NCBI GenBank assembly: GCA_017858735.1
Contig: JAFMBH010000035.1
Location: 1-37,251, forward strand
Origin: Bacteroidota bacterium
GTDB lineage: Bacteria; Bacteroidota; Bacteroidia; Chitinophagales; Saprospiraceae
Direction: 5' to 3'
Length of the DNA stretch: 37,251 bases
In this document: piece by piece, positions 1 to 8,998 of the stretch
Numbering within the stretch: the stretch's first letter is position 1
How the letters are laid out: the number at the start of each line of letters is the position of its first letter
Translations under genes and position numbers: made by a program
Notes under the pieces: model-generated
Databases searched by the model: none
What the model saw: the letters and a program-made list of their open reading frames with translations, nothing else
What the model was told of the DNA's origin: nothing

Positions 1-1697
1 GGGGAAAAATCTAAAAAATTAACCGCTTGAATCTGAATGCTTTTATTGTTTAGCGTAAGCCAGGCATTGACACCATCCGTTTTAGAATCGATGCGTAAAC
101 GATCAAAATCACGTTTACCCAACGCTGCTTCAACGGTTAACCGAACCTTATCGTTTACAATAATCAGGCCTTTCTCTTCCTGAAATTCAATATAACCTGA
201 AGCTACCCATTCATACAATAAGGATCTGATATTTTCCAAAGAATATTTAGGGTTCAAAAGTGGGGCTAAGATACGGGCATCAAAAACCGTAGTTTGCTTT
301 TCCTGACAAATTTGATACAATAATTGGAGTGGATTTTGAGTAGAAATACCTTTTAATCCGTCAAATTCATTTTCATTAAAGAAATTAAGAGATTCAAAGC
401 GAACGAAAGGCTTTTTTAAAATGGGAAGTGCTTCCCTGCCGATCATAACAGAATCATTATCAATTTGCATGACTAGTTCTTCCGCTTGAATAGAAAATTT
501 ATGGGCAGAGCTATAAAACAAATTTCTTCCTTTCCCCTTTTCGCCTCTTCGTAGTAAAAGCGTTCGGATCTTTGTGTTATAGTTGAACATGAGTTCGGGG
601 TGAACTATAGAATCAGCACCTAAAAATAAGGTTGATTTTACTTTCTGGCTACTTAATTGATCCGCTCTTTTGAGGATAAATTTTTCAGAAGCACCTACAA
701 AAGCAGTTCTCGCTATATTATTTACCAAAGTAATTTTCGCAGGATTCTCAGTTGATCCAAAACCAATCACCGTTTTACCTTCAAGAGCAAAGCCGCCTAT
801 AAATTTAATTCCCTCGCCAAATTGGTTGATAATTAAGTTATCTTTCAGAGAATTGAATCTTGGAAAAGAAATAAGAGAGGAATCGGGTTGAAAAACCATT
901 TGATCCTGAAAATTTCCCGCAATAAGATTTTTTCCAAAATAGGAAGGATAGCTTAACTGAACGCTATCGGCTTTAAACTTATTAAGATTTAAGTCCAGAG
1001 AATAATTTTTTAGCAGCACAAAAACACTTTTATCTAAGCCGACCCTGGACCAATCACATTTTCCCCCTACGCCAATCCATTGATTTTTAAAAGGATAAAG
1101 AACTCCTGACGTCTCAAAAATATGAATCGTATCTGTTTTGTAACCTGTAGAAAGGTGTGCTTTAGTAAAAATCAACTTCGGTTCCTGATTTTCCCATTCC
1201 CAGGAATATTTACCACCTTGCAACATCCAATTGGCACCTCCTCCGCTTGAAATTAACTGTTGGCCTACAAACGAAGAGGAAAGCGTTAGAAAATCATTGA
1301 TTTTAAATGGGGTATATTTATCTGGCAAAGCGAGAAGCGATTGAAAGGACGTATGCCAGGAATTGAACCCATCTGCGTTTTGAGTATTGGATTTTAACAA
1401 TGCCACATAATCTAAATAGGAAGTTATATAGGGAATCAGTGGTAATTTCCTTCCCCACAAAATCGCTAAAGTCTGATAGATTAACTTCTTTTGCGTTTCG
1501 CTATAGGCAGTCGATTGAATATCCAGTGCATAAAGGTTGTATTTTTCCAGTAAATCCTTATTATTTAGTGATATGACAGACTTATTGATAGTTTCCCACA
1601 AAGCCATCGGATCTTTGGGTAAGGTATCGACCCGCTGAGAAAAAACGAAGTGCAGGGGCAACAACGACAAAATCAAAACAAGCCTGAATATTCTCAT
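1..1697 (-). CDS. Large secreted protein of unknown function (partial, C-terminus beyond window)
   Basis: The minus-strand frame is open from an ATG at 1697 to the window edge, giving 565 codons without a stop. The first 20 residues form a clear signal peptide: a basic start, a long Leu/Val/Ile/Phe stretch, then FVFSQ with likely cleavage before Gln21. The rest is rich in Asn, Ser, Lys and aromatic residues, with no membrane segment that I see, as in secreted or periplasmic Bacteroidota proteins. I recognise no catalytic motif and cannot name the family. It starts 19 bases after the prmA stop on the same strand, so it is probably the third gene of a folD-prmA unit. The real C-terminus, where a T9SS sorting domain would sit, is outside the window. 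Confidence 0.75.
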   Translation of the reverse strand, partial: MRIFRLVLILSLLPLHFVFSQRVDTLPKDPMALWETINKSVISLNNKDLLEKYNLYALDIQSTAYSETQKKLIYQTLAILWGRKLPLIPYITSYLDYVALLKSNTQNADGFNSWHTSFQSLLALPDKYTPFKINDFLTLSSSFVGQQLISSGGGANWMLQGGKYSWEWENQEPKLIFTKAHLSTGYKTDTIHIFETSGVLYPFKNQWIGVGGKCDWSRVGLDKSVFVLLKNYSLDLNLNKFKADSVQLSYPSYFGKNLIAGNFQDQMVFQPDSSLISFPRFNSLKDNLIINQFGEGIKFIGGFALEGKTVIGFGSTENPAKITLVNNIARTAFVGASEKFILKRADQLSSQKVKSTLFLGADSIVHPELMFNYNTKIRTLLLRRGEKGKGRNLFYSSAHKFSIQAEELVMQIDNDSVMIGREALPILKKPFVRFESLNFFNENEFDGLKGISTQNPLQLLYQICQEKQTTVFDARILAPLLNPKYSLENIRSLLYEWVASGYIEFQEEKGLIIVNDKVRLTVEAALGKRDFDRLRIDSKTDGVNAWLTLNNKSIQIQAVNFLDFS

Positions 1698-1716
1698 ATA
1701 CTAAAATTATAAAAAA

Positions 1717-2544
1717 TTACCTGCTAAAAACGCCCATCATCCAATCACCTTTCTGATTTTTACTTACTAAATTTAAGCCCTGCGATAAGGCTTTATCCAT
1801 AATCAAATCCCAATCGGACCATAAAATACCAGAGATAAGTAATAGACCGGAGGGACTTAGTTGATTTTTTAACGTAGGAAGTTCGTCGAGTATTACATTT
1901 CTATTGATATTTGCGAGGATAACATCCTGACCTGACAGGGACACTGCTTTCAAATCTCCGGCAAAAACATCTATATAATCTCCTACGCCATTGAGTGTAG
2001 CATTATCTATGGCATTTTCCACAGCAGGTTCTTCAATATCGAGCGCTATGACCTTTTTAGCTCCTAATTTTACAGCCAGGATAGCCAATATACCCGTTCC
2101 ACAGCCAAAATCGAAAACTAAGGTGTCCTTAAAAGGGATATTTTCCATAGCCTCCATCATCATATATGTAGTTTCATGATGCCCCGTGCCGAAAGCCATT
2201 CTGGGGGTAATAACCAATTCGTGTTTAAAGCCGGTTACGGACGGGTGAAAATCTGCCCTGACGTAGCAAAAATCATTTACACTAATTGGTGAAAAGTGAC
2301 TTTCCCACTGAATATTCCAATTTTCTTCGGGTAAATTCTCCACCGTATAAACAAATGGAAAAGATTGGGACAAGACAGACAGATCCTCAAAAAGGCTATC
2401 CGGAGGAATATTTCCGGGTAGAAAAGCATTTATTAGCCCGCTTTCTTCTTCAAAAACTTCAAAAGGATAATTACCGAGCATTGCGAGCAAAATGTCTGCA
2501 TCGGTATCATCATTAAATGAGAAACTAAAACGATAATAATTCAT
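1717..2544 (-). CDS. prmA: Ribosomal protein L11 methyltransferase PrmA
   Basis: This 275-residue protein is a SAM-dependent methyltransferase expected to methylate ribosomal protein L11 in the cytoplasm. The SAM-binding motif I DFGCGTG lies near residue 144, and the family motif ANINRN lies near residue 210, close to the NANI active-site pattern of PrmA. The N-terminal 90 or so residues match the separate L11-recognition domain in size. The length is near the usual 280-295. The start ATG is 8 bases after the folD stop, so the two are likely cotranscribed; the next gene follows after 19 bases. Nothing is missing. Identification is by motif and overall similarity to the family. Confidence 0.93.
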   Translation of the reverse strand: MNYYRFSFSFNDDTDADILLAMLGNYPFEVFEEESGLINAFLPGNIPPDSLFEDLSVLSQSFPFVYTVENLPEENWNIQWESHFSPISVNDFCYVRADFHPSVTGFKHELVITPRMAFGTGHHETTYMMMEAMENIPFKDTLVFDFGCGTGILAILAVKLGAKKVIALDIEEPAVENAIDNATLNGVGDYIDVFAGDLKAVSLSGQDVILANINRNVILDELPTLKNQLSPSGLLLISGILWSDWDLIMDKALSQGLNLVSKNQKGDWMMGVFSR

Positions 2545-2552
2545 AGTAAAAA

Positions 2553-3428
2553 TTAATCTTTCCTCTCTGCTGCGAGCAGAGTATTTTGAATAAGAGCCAT
2601 AACGGTTAATTGTCCTACGCCCCCGGGAACAGGAGATATAAAGGAAGAAACGGGTTCAACCGATGGGAAATGTACATCACCTGTCAATCGAAATCCCTTT
2701 GGATTCGAGCTGTCTTCTACCCTATTGATACCAACATCAATAACTACCGCACCGGGTTTGACCATATCACCGTTTATAAATTCAGGAATGCCTGTAGCAG
2801 CAATAAGTATATCGGCCTGCAAGGTAAATGATTTCAAATCTTGCGTATAACTATGGCATAACGTGACCGTTGCATCCCCTTGCTTACCTTTTCTTGACAA
2901 TAAAATGGACATAGGAGTACCTACAATATGGCTTCTACCAACGACCACCACATGCTTACCTTTTGTGGGAATATCATAACGGGATAGCATTTCTAAAATC
3001 CCCTTAGGTGTGGCAGACAGAAAACATGGTAAACCCAGCATCATTTTACCTAAATTGACTGGATGAAAGCCATCTACATCTTTTTCAGCATGAATGGCTA
3101 GCGTAATCAGGTGTTCATTGATATGTCCGGGCAGCGGAAGTTGTACAATAAAACCATCTATTTCAGGGTTATTATTCAAATTTTCTACCAGATGGAGAAG
3201 GTCATTTTCAGAAATAGTATCAGGTTCTTTGAACAAAGTAGAAGTAAATCCTACCTCTTCACAGGATTTCACCTTGTTGCGGACATAAGCCATACTAGCT
3301 GGATTTTCCCCAACAAGAATAGCGGCAAGATGAGGTATTTTTTTTCCCTCTGCAGCCCTGGTTAGTACTTTCTCTTTAATTTCAGATTTAATCTGGGTAG
3401 CTAATTTTTTTCCATCTAATAAGGTCAT
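2553..3428 (-). CDS. folD: Bifunctional methylenetetrahydrofolate dehydrogenase/cyclohydrolase FolD
   Basis: FolD interconverts 5,10-methylene-, 5,10-methenyl- and 10-formyl-tetrahydrofolate in cytoplasmic one-carbon metabolism. The 291-residue protein has the catalytic Tyr48 and Lys52 in YVRNK, the nucleotide-binding segment VVVGRSHIVGTP from about residue 158, and the C-terminal PVPGGVG signature near residue 267. The residues after that signature are QLT, where most FolD proteins have PMT; this is a mild oddity in a loop and not a catalytic residue. The start ATG at 3428 gives a full N-terminus. It is first of the leftward folD-prmA-secreted protein unit. Its promoter probably lies in the palindrome at 3485-3508, shared with the divergent adhesin gene. 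Confidence 0.95.
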   Translation of the reverse strand: MTLLDGKKLATQIKSEIKEKVLTRAAEGKKIPHLAAILVGENPASMAYVRNKVKSCEEVGFTSTLFKEPDTISENDLLHLVENLNNNPEIDGFIVQLPLPGHINEHLITLAIHAEKDVDGFHPVNLGKMMLGLPCFLSATPKGILEMLSRYDIPTKGKHVVVVGRSHIVGTPMSILLSRKGKQGDATVTLCHSYTQDLKSFTLQADILIAATGIPEFINGDMVKPGAVVIDVGINRVEDSSNPKGFRLTGDVHFPSVEPVSSFISPVPGGVGQLTVMALIQNTLLAAERKD

Positions 3429-3484
3429 TCGATAAATGTTAATTTCATTTAAAAAGTGGGCTAAAATAAATAAATACCCTGTGG

Positions 3485-3508
3485 CAAATGTAGTTTTTTC
3501 TACATTTG
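3485..3508. promoter_or_regulatory. Perfect palindrome carrying divergent -7 boxes
   Basis: CAAATGTAG and CTACATTTG (9-bp arms) surround a loop of six T. Each strand therefore reads TACATTTG, which fits the Bacteroidota -7 consensus TAnnTTTG. On the plus strand the box at 3501-3508 would start RNA near 3515, 78 bases before the adhesin ATG. On the minus strand the box at 3485-3492 would start RNA near 3478, 50 bases before folD. Neither has a good -33 TTTG at 19 bases, so the promoter call is moderate. A folded RNA hairpin or an operator are alternatives. Confidence 0.5.
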
Positions 3509-3592
3509 TTTAACGAAATAATATTTCATATAGTTGTGAACCTAAAAGAAACCATTTTTTTCCTTCATAAAAGGCCTTTTCCGTGCAAAAAC

Positions 3593-6500
3593 ATGGGATT
3601 GATCCTTATTTTGTTTTTTGTTTTTACGAAATCTGTATTATCACAAGAAGCTGTCATTCGACAAACAGAAATTTGCACCTGGCCTTTACCTACCTTAACG
3701 GATACTTTTTTATGTCCTGGTGCCTCTCTTCAAATAAATCTGGATACCATAGTTGGAAACCTTCAAAGAGACACCTTTCGTTTTAATCCACTGGAAACAT
3801 TAGATGGACAAATTCACAAACCCTTTTCCCCCCTGAAAATTAATCTACAGGTTAAGGATTTACCGAATGAAAAAATAAATTTAAAAGAATATAATCTCAC
3901 CCGAATTTGCCTTGACATTTATACACCACGGGCGAGTGATTTGGAAGTGTGGTTAATTCCCCCTAGTGGAAATATTGATCATGTTTTGGAGTTAGTCAGT
4001 CCGCAAAATGCAAGTAATAGTCCCGATCTTCTGCAAACCTGCTTTACACCGGGAGCCACCAGGATCCTTTCCACAGGAAATCCCCCTTACACCGGTGAAT
4101 TTTCTATTGCCGGCAGCTGGTCAGGACTCATGGGGGAAGATTTGAATGGAAACTGGCAATTATGGGTGAGTGATCGGGTAGCTGAAACGGTTCCTGGTTT
4201 AGTCCAAAGTATTTCCCTGGTTTTTGAAACTAAGCCAGCTTATCAAATTAAATGGGAGACAAAAGCGGGCATTTCCTGCCTCAATTGCAAAGATCCCGTA
4301 TTTAATCCAATCATAACCACAGACTATCCCGTTCAGTTAATTAATAGTTCAGGATGCGTATTCAACGATACCTTAAGAATTGAATATCGGGACAAAACCT
4401 TTGGACCTAGCTTTACCTGCGAACCAAAAGGCCCAGGTAAAATAGATGTAAGCTGGCAACTTCCTCCTTTGTTAGTGGGAGAAACATATACTGGAAGTAT
4501 TCTTCAACGGGGTAAGGCGGCGATCAATTTAGCAACCTCTGGAAATCAAAAATATAGCTTTACAGATCTCTTGCCAAAAGATAGTATTACTATTATTTTT
4601 AAGTTACCCCTCAAAGATGGCGTTATGTGTCAACCTATTGACACTATTTTTCAATGTGTTTTTCCACCTTGTGAACTGGAAATCATAGAAAAGGAAAATA
4701 TTCCCATCAGCTGTTTTGGTTCAGAAGACGGCCTGCTGGTATTATCTTTTTCTAAGGGATTTACCCCCATATCTTTAACAAAAGATGGCGAACCAACAGG
4801 CACAAAAATAGAGCGATTAAAAGCGGGCATTCATACCTTTGTGGCCACGGATTTTTTAGGATGCCAAACTAGCCGCACGGTAAATTTCATTGAACCAAGT
4901 CCAATAAAAACCAATATAAGCTTATTAAAACCAGCCCTATGTTTTGATTTGGCGGGTGCTCAATTAAAAGCTGAACCTACCGGAGGAAATGGCGGTTACA
5001 CTTTCCGCTGGCAACCAGATGGTGGAACATCGGCTACAACCAACCCTATAAAGCATGGAGCTTACGCCCTTACTGTTACAGATGCCAAAAGTTGCGTTGG
5101 TAAAGATTCATTTTTAATTGAATCGCCACCTCCCATCATTGGAAGCATCGTAAGCACACCCACTATTTGCTCGGGTTCGGCTACGGGCACCTTAAAGGCA
5201 ACAGTGACAGGAGGCGTCTTACCATACCGTTTTATGTGGAATAATGGAAACACCAATACCGATATTACCGACTTACCGGCAGGTCCCTATTCATTGACTA
5301 TTACAGACCAGAACCAATGCAATCACACGGTTAATACAGTCATCGCTCAGGGGGCAAGTGTTTTAAAGATTGATTCCAGTCAAATTACGCCTGTTTCATG
5401 TTATGGAAATGAAGATGGACTCGCAAGAATTTTTGTGAGTGGAGGTTCAAAACCATATCAGATAAAATGGAGTGATCCTTTGGCACAGGTTGGAAATCTG
5501 GCAAACAGATTAGCTACGGGGTCTTATTTTATAAATATCACCGATGCAAAAGGTTGTGCCCTTCAGCATCAGGTACTTATGACCAGCCCTTTGCCATTGC
5601 AAATGAATATCCAAACCCGTAATCTGACCTGTTTAAACAAAAATGATGGCGAGATAGAGGTTTTTCCAGCTGGTGGAATCATACCCTACCAGCTGCTTTG
5701 GTCAGATAACTCCACCCTAAAAAAAAGGATCAATTTACCTGCGGGTGATTATGCTGTCACCTTGACAGATGCTAATAAATGCAAATTAACAGATAAAGTT
5801 ACCATCAATAATCCGTCAAATCCGCTAAAAATAAGTGCCGTTCAAACTTACAATGGTTGTTTTGGTAAAAAAGAAAATAGCGTCCAAACCACGGTCACCG
5901 GAGGAAGTCCCGCCTATTTTATATTTTGGAACACCGGTTTTAACGGATTGTTATCGTCCAATTTAGATACCCTTTCTTATACAATCAAAGTAAATGATGC
6001 CCAGGGCTGTCTCGATTCTATACAAATAAAACCTGTCGATCTGCCTGAAATAAAGCCTGAAATAAATATAAAGGCACCCTCTTGTTTTAATGATCAAAAT
6101 GGAGAAATATCACTCACCAAAATAAATGGCAGGGAAGGTATTGACTTTTCACTTTTTCGATATCAATGGAGTAGCGGTCAAAGAACACCTTTAGTAACTG
6201 GATTGTTAGGAGCTGAAAATTATACTTTAACCGTCACAGATGCGAAGGGTTGTACTGGTATTTCGAGGGGATATATGAGAAATCCCTCACCTGTAATCCT
6301 TACCTTAGAAGGTACTGACCCTACCTGCAATGCTGGAAAAGATGGTAAAATATGGCTAAAATCAATCCAAAGTGAGGTAAGTACCTCTTTTTACACCTGG
6401 AGTGCTGCTAATCAAGCTGCAGCAAAAGATACTATTTTTAATTTGGCTGCTGGGATTTATCAACTGACCGTAACTAATGTATCAGGATGTAAAGGAAGTA

Positions 6501-7528
6501 CTTCTTTTAATTTAAAAGAACCTCCCGCTATAATTATCGATCAATTTAAAAAAGGAAATGCTTGTTTTGGTTATGCTGAAGGTGAAGCTGAAATATCGAT
6601 AACAGGCGGTAATCCAGGATACAACATTTTGTGGTCTGATGGGAATACTACTTTTAAAAGGCAGAATATGAAAGGAGGTACCTACAATATCTCTGTAACA
6701 GATGCCCGGAATTGTCTTAAAGTAGAAGAGGTAACTATTTATCAACCCGAAAAAACTATTTTAGACTTCGATTTAGACAGTGTAAGTTGCTTTAGAAAAT
6801 CAGATGCCATCTTAAGCTTTGTCGCTTTTGGTGGTAAAGGGCCATTTGTTTATAGTTTTGATAAGACGACCTGGCAAACGGGGAATCGCATAAGTAGTTT
6901 AGGTGCTGGAAAATATACCCTTTTCCTAAAAGATGCCAATAGCTGTCTGACGGATACCACTTTCAATATCCCCGAACCACTCTTTTTCAATATAGATTTA
7001 GGTCAGGAAGTTATCAAAGCAAATTACAATCAGAAAATATCTCTTATTCCCTTACTTTTCAATGGTCAGGCACCTATTAAATACCAATGGTCATTGCCCG
7101 ATAGCACTGCTTTATCCTGTTTACGTTGTAAAGATGCCGTATTTACTGCCAATAGAACCATGGAAATAAATCTGTCGGCAACAGATAGAAATGGATGCAT
7201 TGCTAAGGACGGAGTAAAAATACTGGTGAGTCAACAAAGAAATATTGCTATACCAACGGCATTTAGTCCCAATAATGACGCTCAAAATGATATATTAATT
7301 ATCCATGGGCCTGAAAATATAAAAATACTTCAGTTTAAAATCTACGACCAGCTCGGTAATTTGGTTTACCAGGATGCAGATTTTTTAACCAATGAAATAA
7401 GCCGCGGTTGGAATGGTACTTTTAGGCAAATGGAAGTGCCCGTTGGAAATTATGAATGGTTTTGTACCGTCGAATATCCCGATGGCTACAAGGATTATTT
7501 GCGTGGACAAACCCAATTGATTCGTTAA
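3593..7528 (+). CDS. Secreted SprB-repeat adhesin with P-domain and gliding-associated C-terminal domain
   Basis: From the ATG at 3593 the protein has 1311 residues and begins with a good signal peptide (hydrophobic core, then SVLSQ). A TTG 87 bases upstream in frame lies inside the promoter palindrome and would add 29 residues before the signal peptide, so I rejected it. Order: a proprotein-convertase-type P-domain at about 100-209; a SxxC-NC Ig-like unit near 230; about ten SprB-type repeats at about 366-1135, each starting with a Cys and ending in a W-containing strand and a VTDAxGC motif; another Ig-like unit; and a CHU_C T9SS sorting domain from about residue 1220 (IPTAFSPNNDAQND). It should be exported by T9SS and sit on the cell surface. 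The PorP/SprF gene 9 bases downstream is the usual partner. No protease triad accompanies the P-domain. Confidence 0.9.
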   Translation: MGLILILFFVFTKSVLSQEAVIRQTEICTWPLPTLTDTFLCPGASLQINLDTIVGNLQRDTFRFNPLETLDGQIHKPFSPLKINLQVKDLPNEKINLKEYNLTRICLDIYTPRASDLEVWLIPPSGNIDHVLELVSPQNASNSPDLLQTCFTPGATRILSTGNPPYTGEFSIAGSWSGLMGEDLNGNWQLWVSDRVAETVPGLVQSISLVFETKPAYQIKWETKAGISCLNCKDPVFNPIITTDYPVQLINSSGCVFNDTLRIEYRDKTFGPSFTCEPKGPGKIDVSWQLPPLLVGETYTGSILQRGKAAINLATSGNQKYSFTDLLPKDSITIIFKLPLKDGVMCQPIDTIFQCVFPPCELEIIEKENIPISCFGSEDGLLVLSFSKGFTPISLTKDGEPTGTKIERLKAGIHTFVATDFLGCQTSRTVNFIEPSPIKTNISLLKPALCFDLAGAQLKAEPTGGNGGYTFRWQPDGGTSATTNPIKHGAYALTVTDAKSCVGKDSFLIESPPPIIGSIVSTPTICSGSATGTLKATVTGGVLPYRFMWNNGNTNTDITDLPAGPYSLTITDQNQCNHTVNTVIAQGASVLKIDSSQITPVSCYGNEDGLARIFVSGGSKPYQIKWSDPLAQVGNLANRLATGSYFINITDAKGCALQHQVLMTSPLPLQMNIQTRNLTCLNKNDGEIEVFPAGGIIPYQLLWSDNSTLKKRINLPAGDYAVTLTDANKCKLTDKVTINNPSNPLKISAVQTYNGCFGKKENSVQTTVTGGSPAYFIFWNTGFNGLLSSNLDTLSYTIKVNDAQGCLDSIQIKPVDLPEIKPEINIKAPSCFNDQNGEISLTKINGREGIDFSLFRYQWSSGQRTPLVTGLLGAENYTLTVTDAKGCTGISRGYMRNPSPVILTLEGTDPTCNAGKDGKIWLKSIQSEVSTSFYTWSAANQAAAKDTIFNLAAGIYQLTVTNVSGCKGSTSFNLKEPPAIIIDQFKKGNACFGYAEGEAEISITGGNPGYNILWSDGNTTFKRQNMKGGTYNISVTDARNCLKVEEVTIYQPEKTILDFDLDSVSCFRKSDAILSFVAFGGKGPFVYSFDKTTWQTGNRISSLGAGKYTLFLKDANSCLTDTTFNIPEPLFFNIDLGQEVIKANYNQKISLIPLLFNGQAPIKYQWSLPDSTALSCLRCKDAVFTANRTMEINLSATDRNGCIAKDGVKILVSQQRNIAIPTAFSPNNDAQNDILIIHGPENIKILQFKIYDQLGNLVYQDADFLTNEISRGWNGTFRQMEVPVGNYEWFCTVEYPDGYKDYLRGQTQLIR

Positions 7529-7537
7529 TTTTACAAA

Positions 7538-8593
7538 ATGATTATTGAAAGAACCAGGTTTGTTTTGTTCATTTTTATCTCTTCGCTCATTTCAGTGAAT
7601 GGACAAGACCCAGTTTTTTCACAAATTACCTCACAACCCCTTTTAGCTAATCCAGCCTTTGCAGGGCTTTATTCAGGAGAAATCAGAGCAAGCCTTCAGT
7701 TCAAAACCCAAAGTGATTTGCCTAGTTTGTCCTACAAAAATCAATTATCGGCTTTTGGTATTGATACCAGATACAAAGCAGGAAGGCAGGATTTCTGGAC
7801 TTTACAAGGCTTAATTTCTTCAATCAAAATAGGAGATCCTTCTTTTGTACATCAAAAAGTAAGTCTTGGCGGTGGATATTTAAAACTACTCAAAGCAGGC
7901 CGCTATGGTAAAGGAACGCAGTATCTAAGCCTGGCATTCCAGGTTGGGCTGGAGCAAACTTCATTAGCCAGTAATACCTGGTTTTCTAATCAATATGACC
8001 CCAATATTGGCGGTGTGAACACAGCCTTGCCAAGTGGAGAACCTAATGTCATTAGCTATTCCTCGTCTTATGTGCCCGACGTAAATGCTGGCGTTCTTTG
8101 GTCCAACAGTTGGAGTAAAAATACGGGTATTTATGCGGGCGTCAGCCTATTTCATATTAATGAGCCAAAAATGGGATTTCTTCCCAATGCTGACAACCGA
8201 TTAGAGAGAAAAACAACCCTAATTGCGGGTGGAGAATGGTCTTTAACGGAAAATACACATATTTTACCCGTTATTTACTATCTCGTACAGGGGCCGCATC
8301 AAAGAATAAGCCTGGGAACCCCCTTTCGCTTTAATCCGCGCGACTGGAATGATCAGGCGCTACGGGCGGGCCTTTGGCTGCATGGTAATCAATCAGATAA
8401 TGGAAAATGGTTTTTTGGCGAAATAACTTTTCAGACCATTTTTGAACTAAAAAATATTCAGCTTGGCTTAGCCTATTCTATAGGTCAGAAACCTCTGCAA
8501 ACAAGTAGTTTTAGCAGAAATTCATTTGAAATAAATTTTACCTGGATAAAACCGGCTGATTACAAAAAGAAAATTACTTGCCCCCGTATTTAA
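7538..8593 (+). CDS. PorP/SprF family type IX secretion outer-membrane protein
   Basis: This 351-residue protein starts with a signal peptide ending near VNGQ. It continues with the family's hallmark, DPVFSQITSQPLLANPAFAG, close to the usual DPQFSQ...NPAxAG. The rest is a run of amphipathic strands with aromatic ends (GGGYLKL, LAFQVGL, AGLWL, IQLGLAYSIG), as in a beta-barrel. Family members sit in the outer membrane and support secretion or anchoring of a large CHU_C-domain partner; SprF does this for SprB in Flavobacterium. The gene starts 9 bases after the SprB-repeat adhesin, so the two form a cargo-partner pair and are probably translated from one mRNA. The length fits the family (300-350). 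Confidence 0.9.
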   Translation: MIIERTRFVLFIFISSLISVNGQDPVFSQITSQPLLANPAFAGLYSGEIRASLQFKTQSDLPSLSYKNQLSAFGIDTRYKAGRQDFWTLQGLISSIKIGDPSFVHQKVSLGGGYLKLLKAGRYGKGTQYLSLAFQVGLEQTSLASNTWFSNQYDPNIGGVNTALPSGEPNVISYSSSYVPDVNAGVLWSNSWSKNTGIYAGVSLFHINEPKMGFLPNADNRLERKTTLIAGGEWSLTENTHILPVIYYLVQGPHQRISLGTPFRFNPRDWNDQALRAGLWLHGNQSDNGKWFFGEITFQTIFELKNIQLGLAYSIGQKPLQTSSFSRNSFEINFTWIKPADYKKKITCPRI

Positions 8594-8626
8594 TCAATTC
8601 ATTGAGCGAGCTAAATACACTGTAAA

Positions 8627-8998
8627 TTAAGGATTTTTTGGAACGAGCATTTTGGGGACAGTGCCTTCCGCAACCTTACCATTTTGCAAATGAGCATTGG
8701 AAAAAGTGATGGAGGCGAGAAATGATTCTGCCTCTGTCTGCTCAATGCCAGGTTCGTAAGAATAGCCTGAAAAAGAAAGAGATTCCTTCTGATTAAACAA
8801 GAATACACCTACGATCAGTAAAAAAGTAGCCGCAATACTGCTATAACTTAATCGAATCAACCTTCTTCTAAATTTCTTTTGTTGAATTCGAACCCACACC
8901 TCATTCGATGGCGTTTGTTCCAACTTATTCAATTCTTCAGACACTTGATCCCAGGAGGACATTTTATTACTCATATCATTAAAATTATTCGTCATCAT
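8627..8998 (-). CDS. Small single-pass membrane protein, probable anti-sigma factor
   Basis: This protein of up to 123 residues has a hydrophilic N-terminal segment of about 50 residues, a basic stretch (KKFRRRLIR), one membrane helix at about 52-69, and a short C-terminal tail of about 50 residues that would face the periplasm. The ATG at 8998 overlaps the end of the ECF sigma gene by 14 bases, so translation is probably coupled. An in-frame ATG at 8974 just after the sigma stop is an alternative start. Topology and position fit an anti-sigma factor that holds the sigma factor at the membrane. I see no ZAS zinc motif (HxxxCxxC) and no FecR domain, so the assignment rests on context. Confidence 0.65.
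   Translation of the reverse strand: MMTNNFNDMSNKMSSWDQVSEELNKLEQTPSNEVWVRIQQKKFRRRLIRLSYSSIAATFLLIVGVFLFNQKESLSFSGYSYEPGIEQTEAESFLASITFSNAHLQNGKVAEGTVPKMLVPKNP

Noticed and set aside
3506-3592. TTG-initiated N-terminal extension of the SprB-repeat adhesin
   Set aside because: It overlaps the promoter palindrome and puts 29 residues before a good signal peptide.
4690-7000. Repeated pattern in the adhesin gene taken as a CRISPR or tandem DNA repeat
   Set aside because: The repetition is at protein level only (SprB-type domains); the DNA copies are too divergent for CRISPR or satellite repeats.
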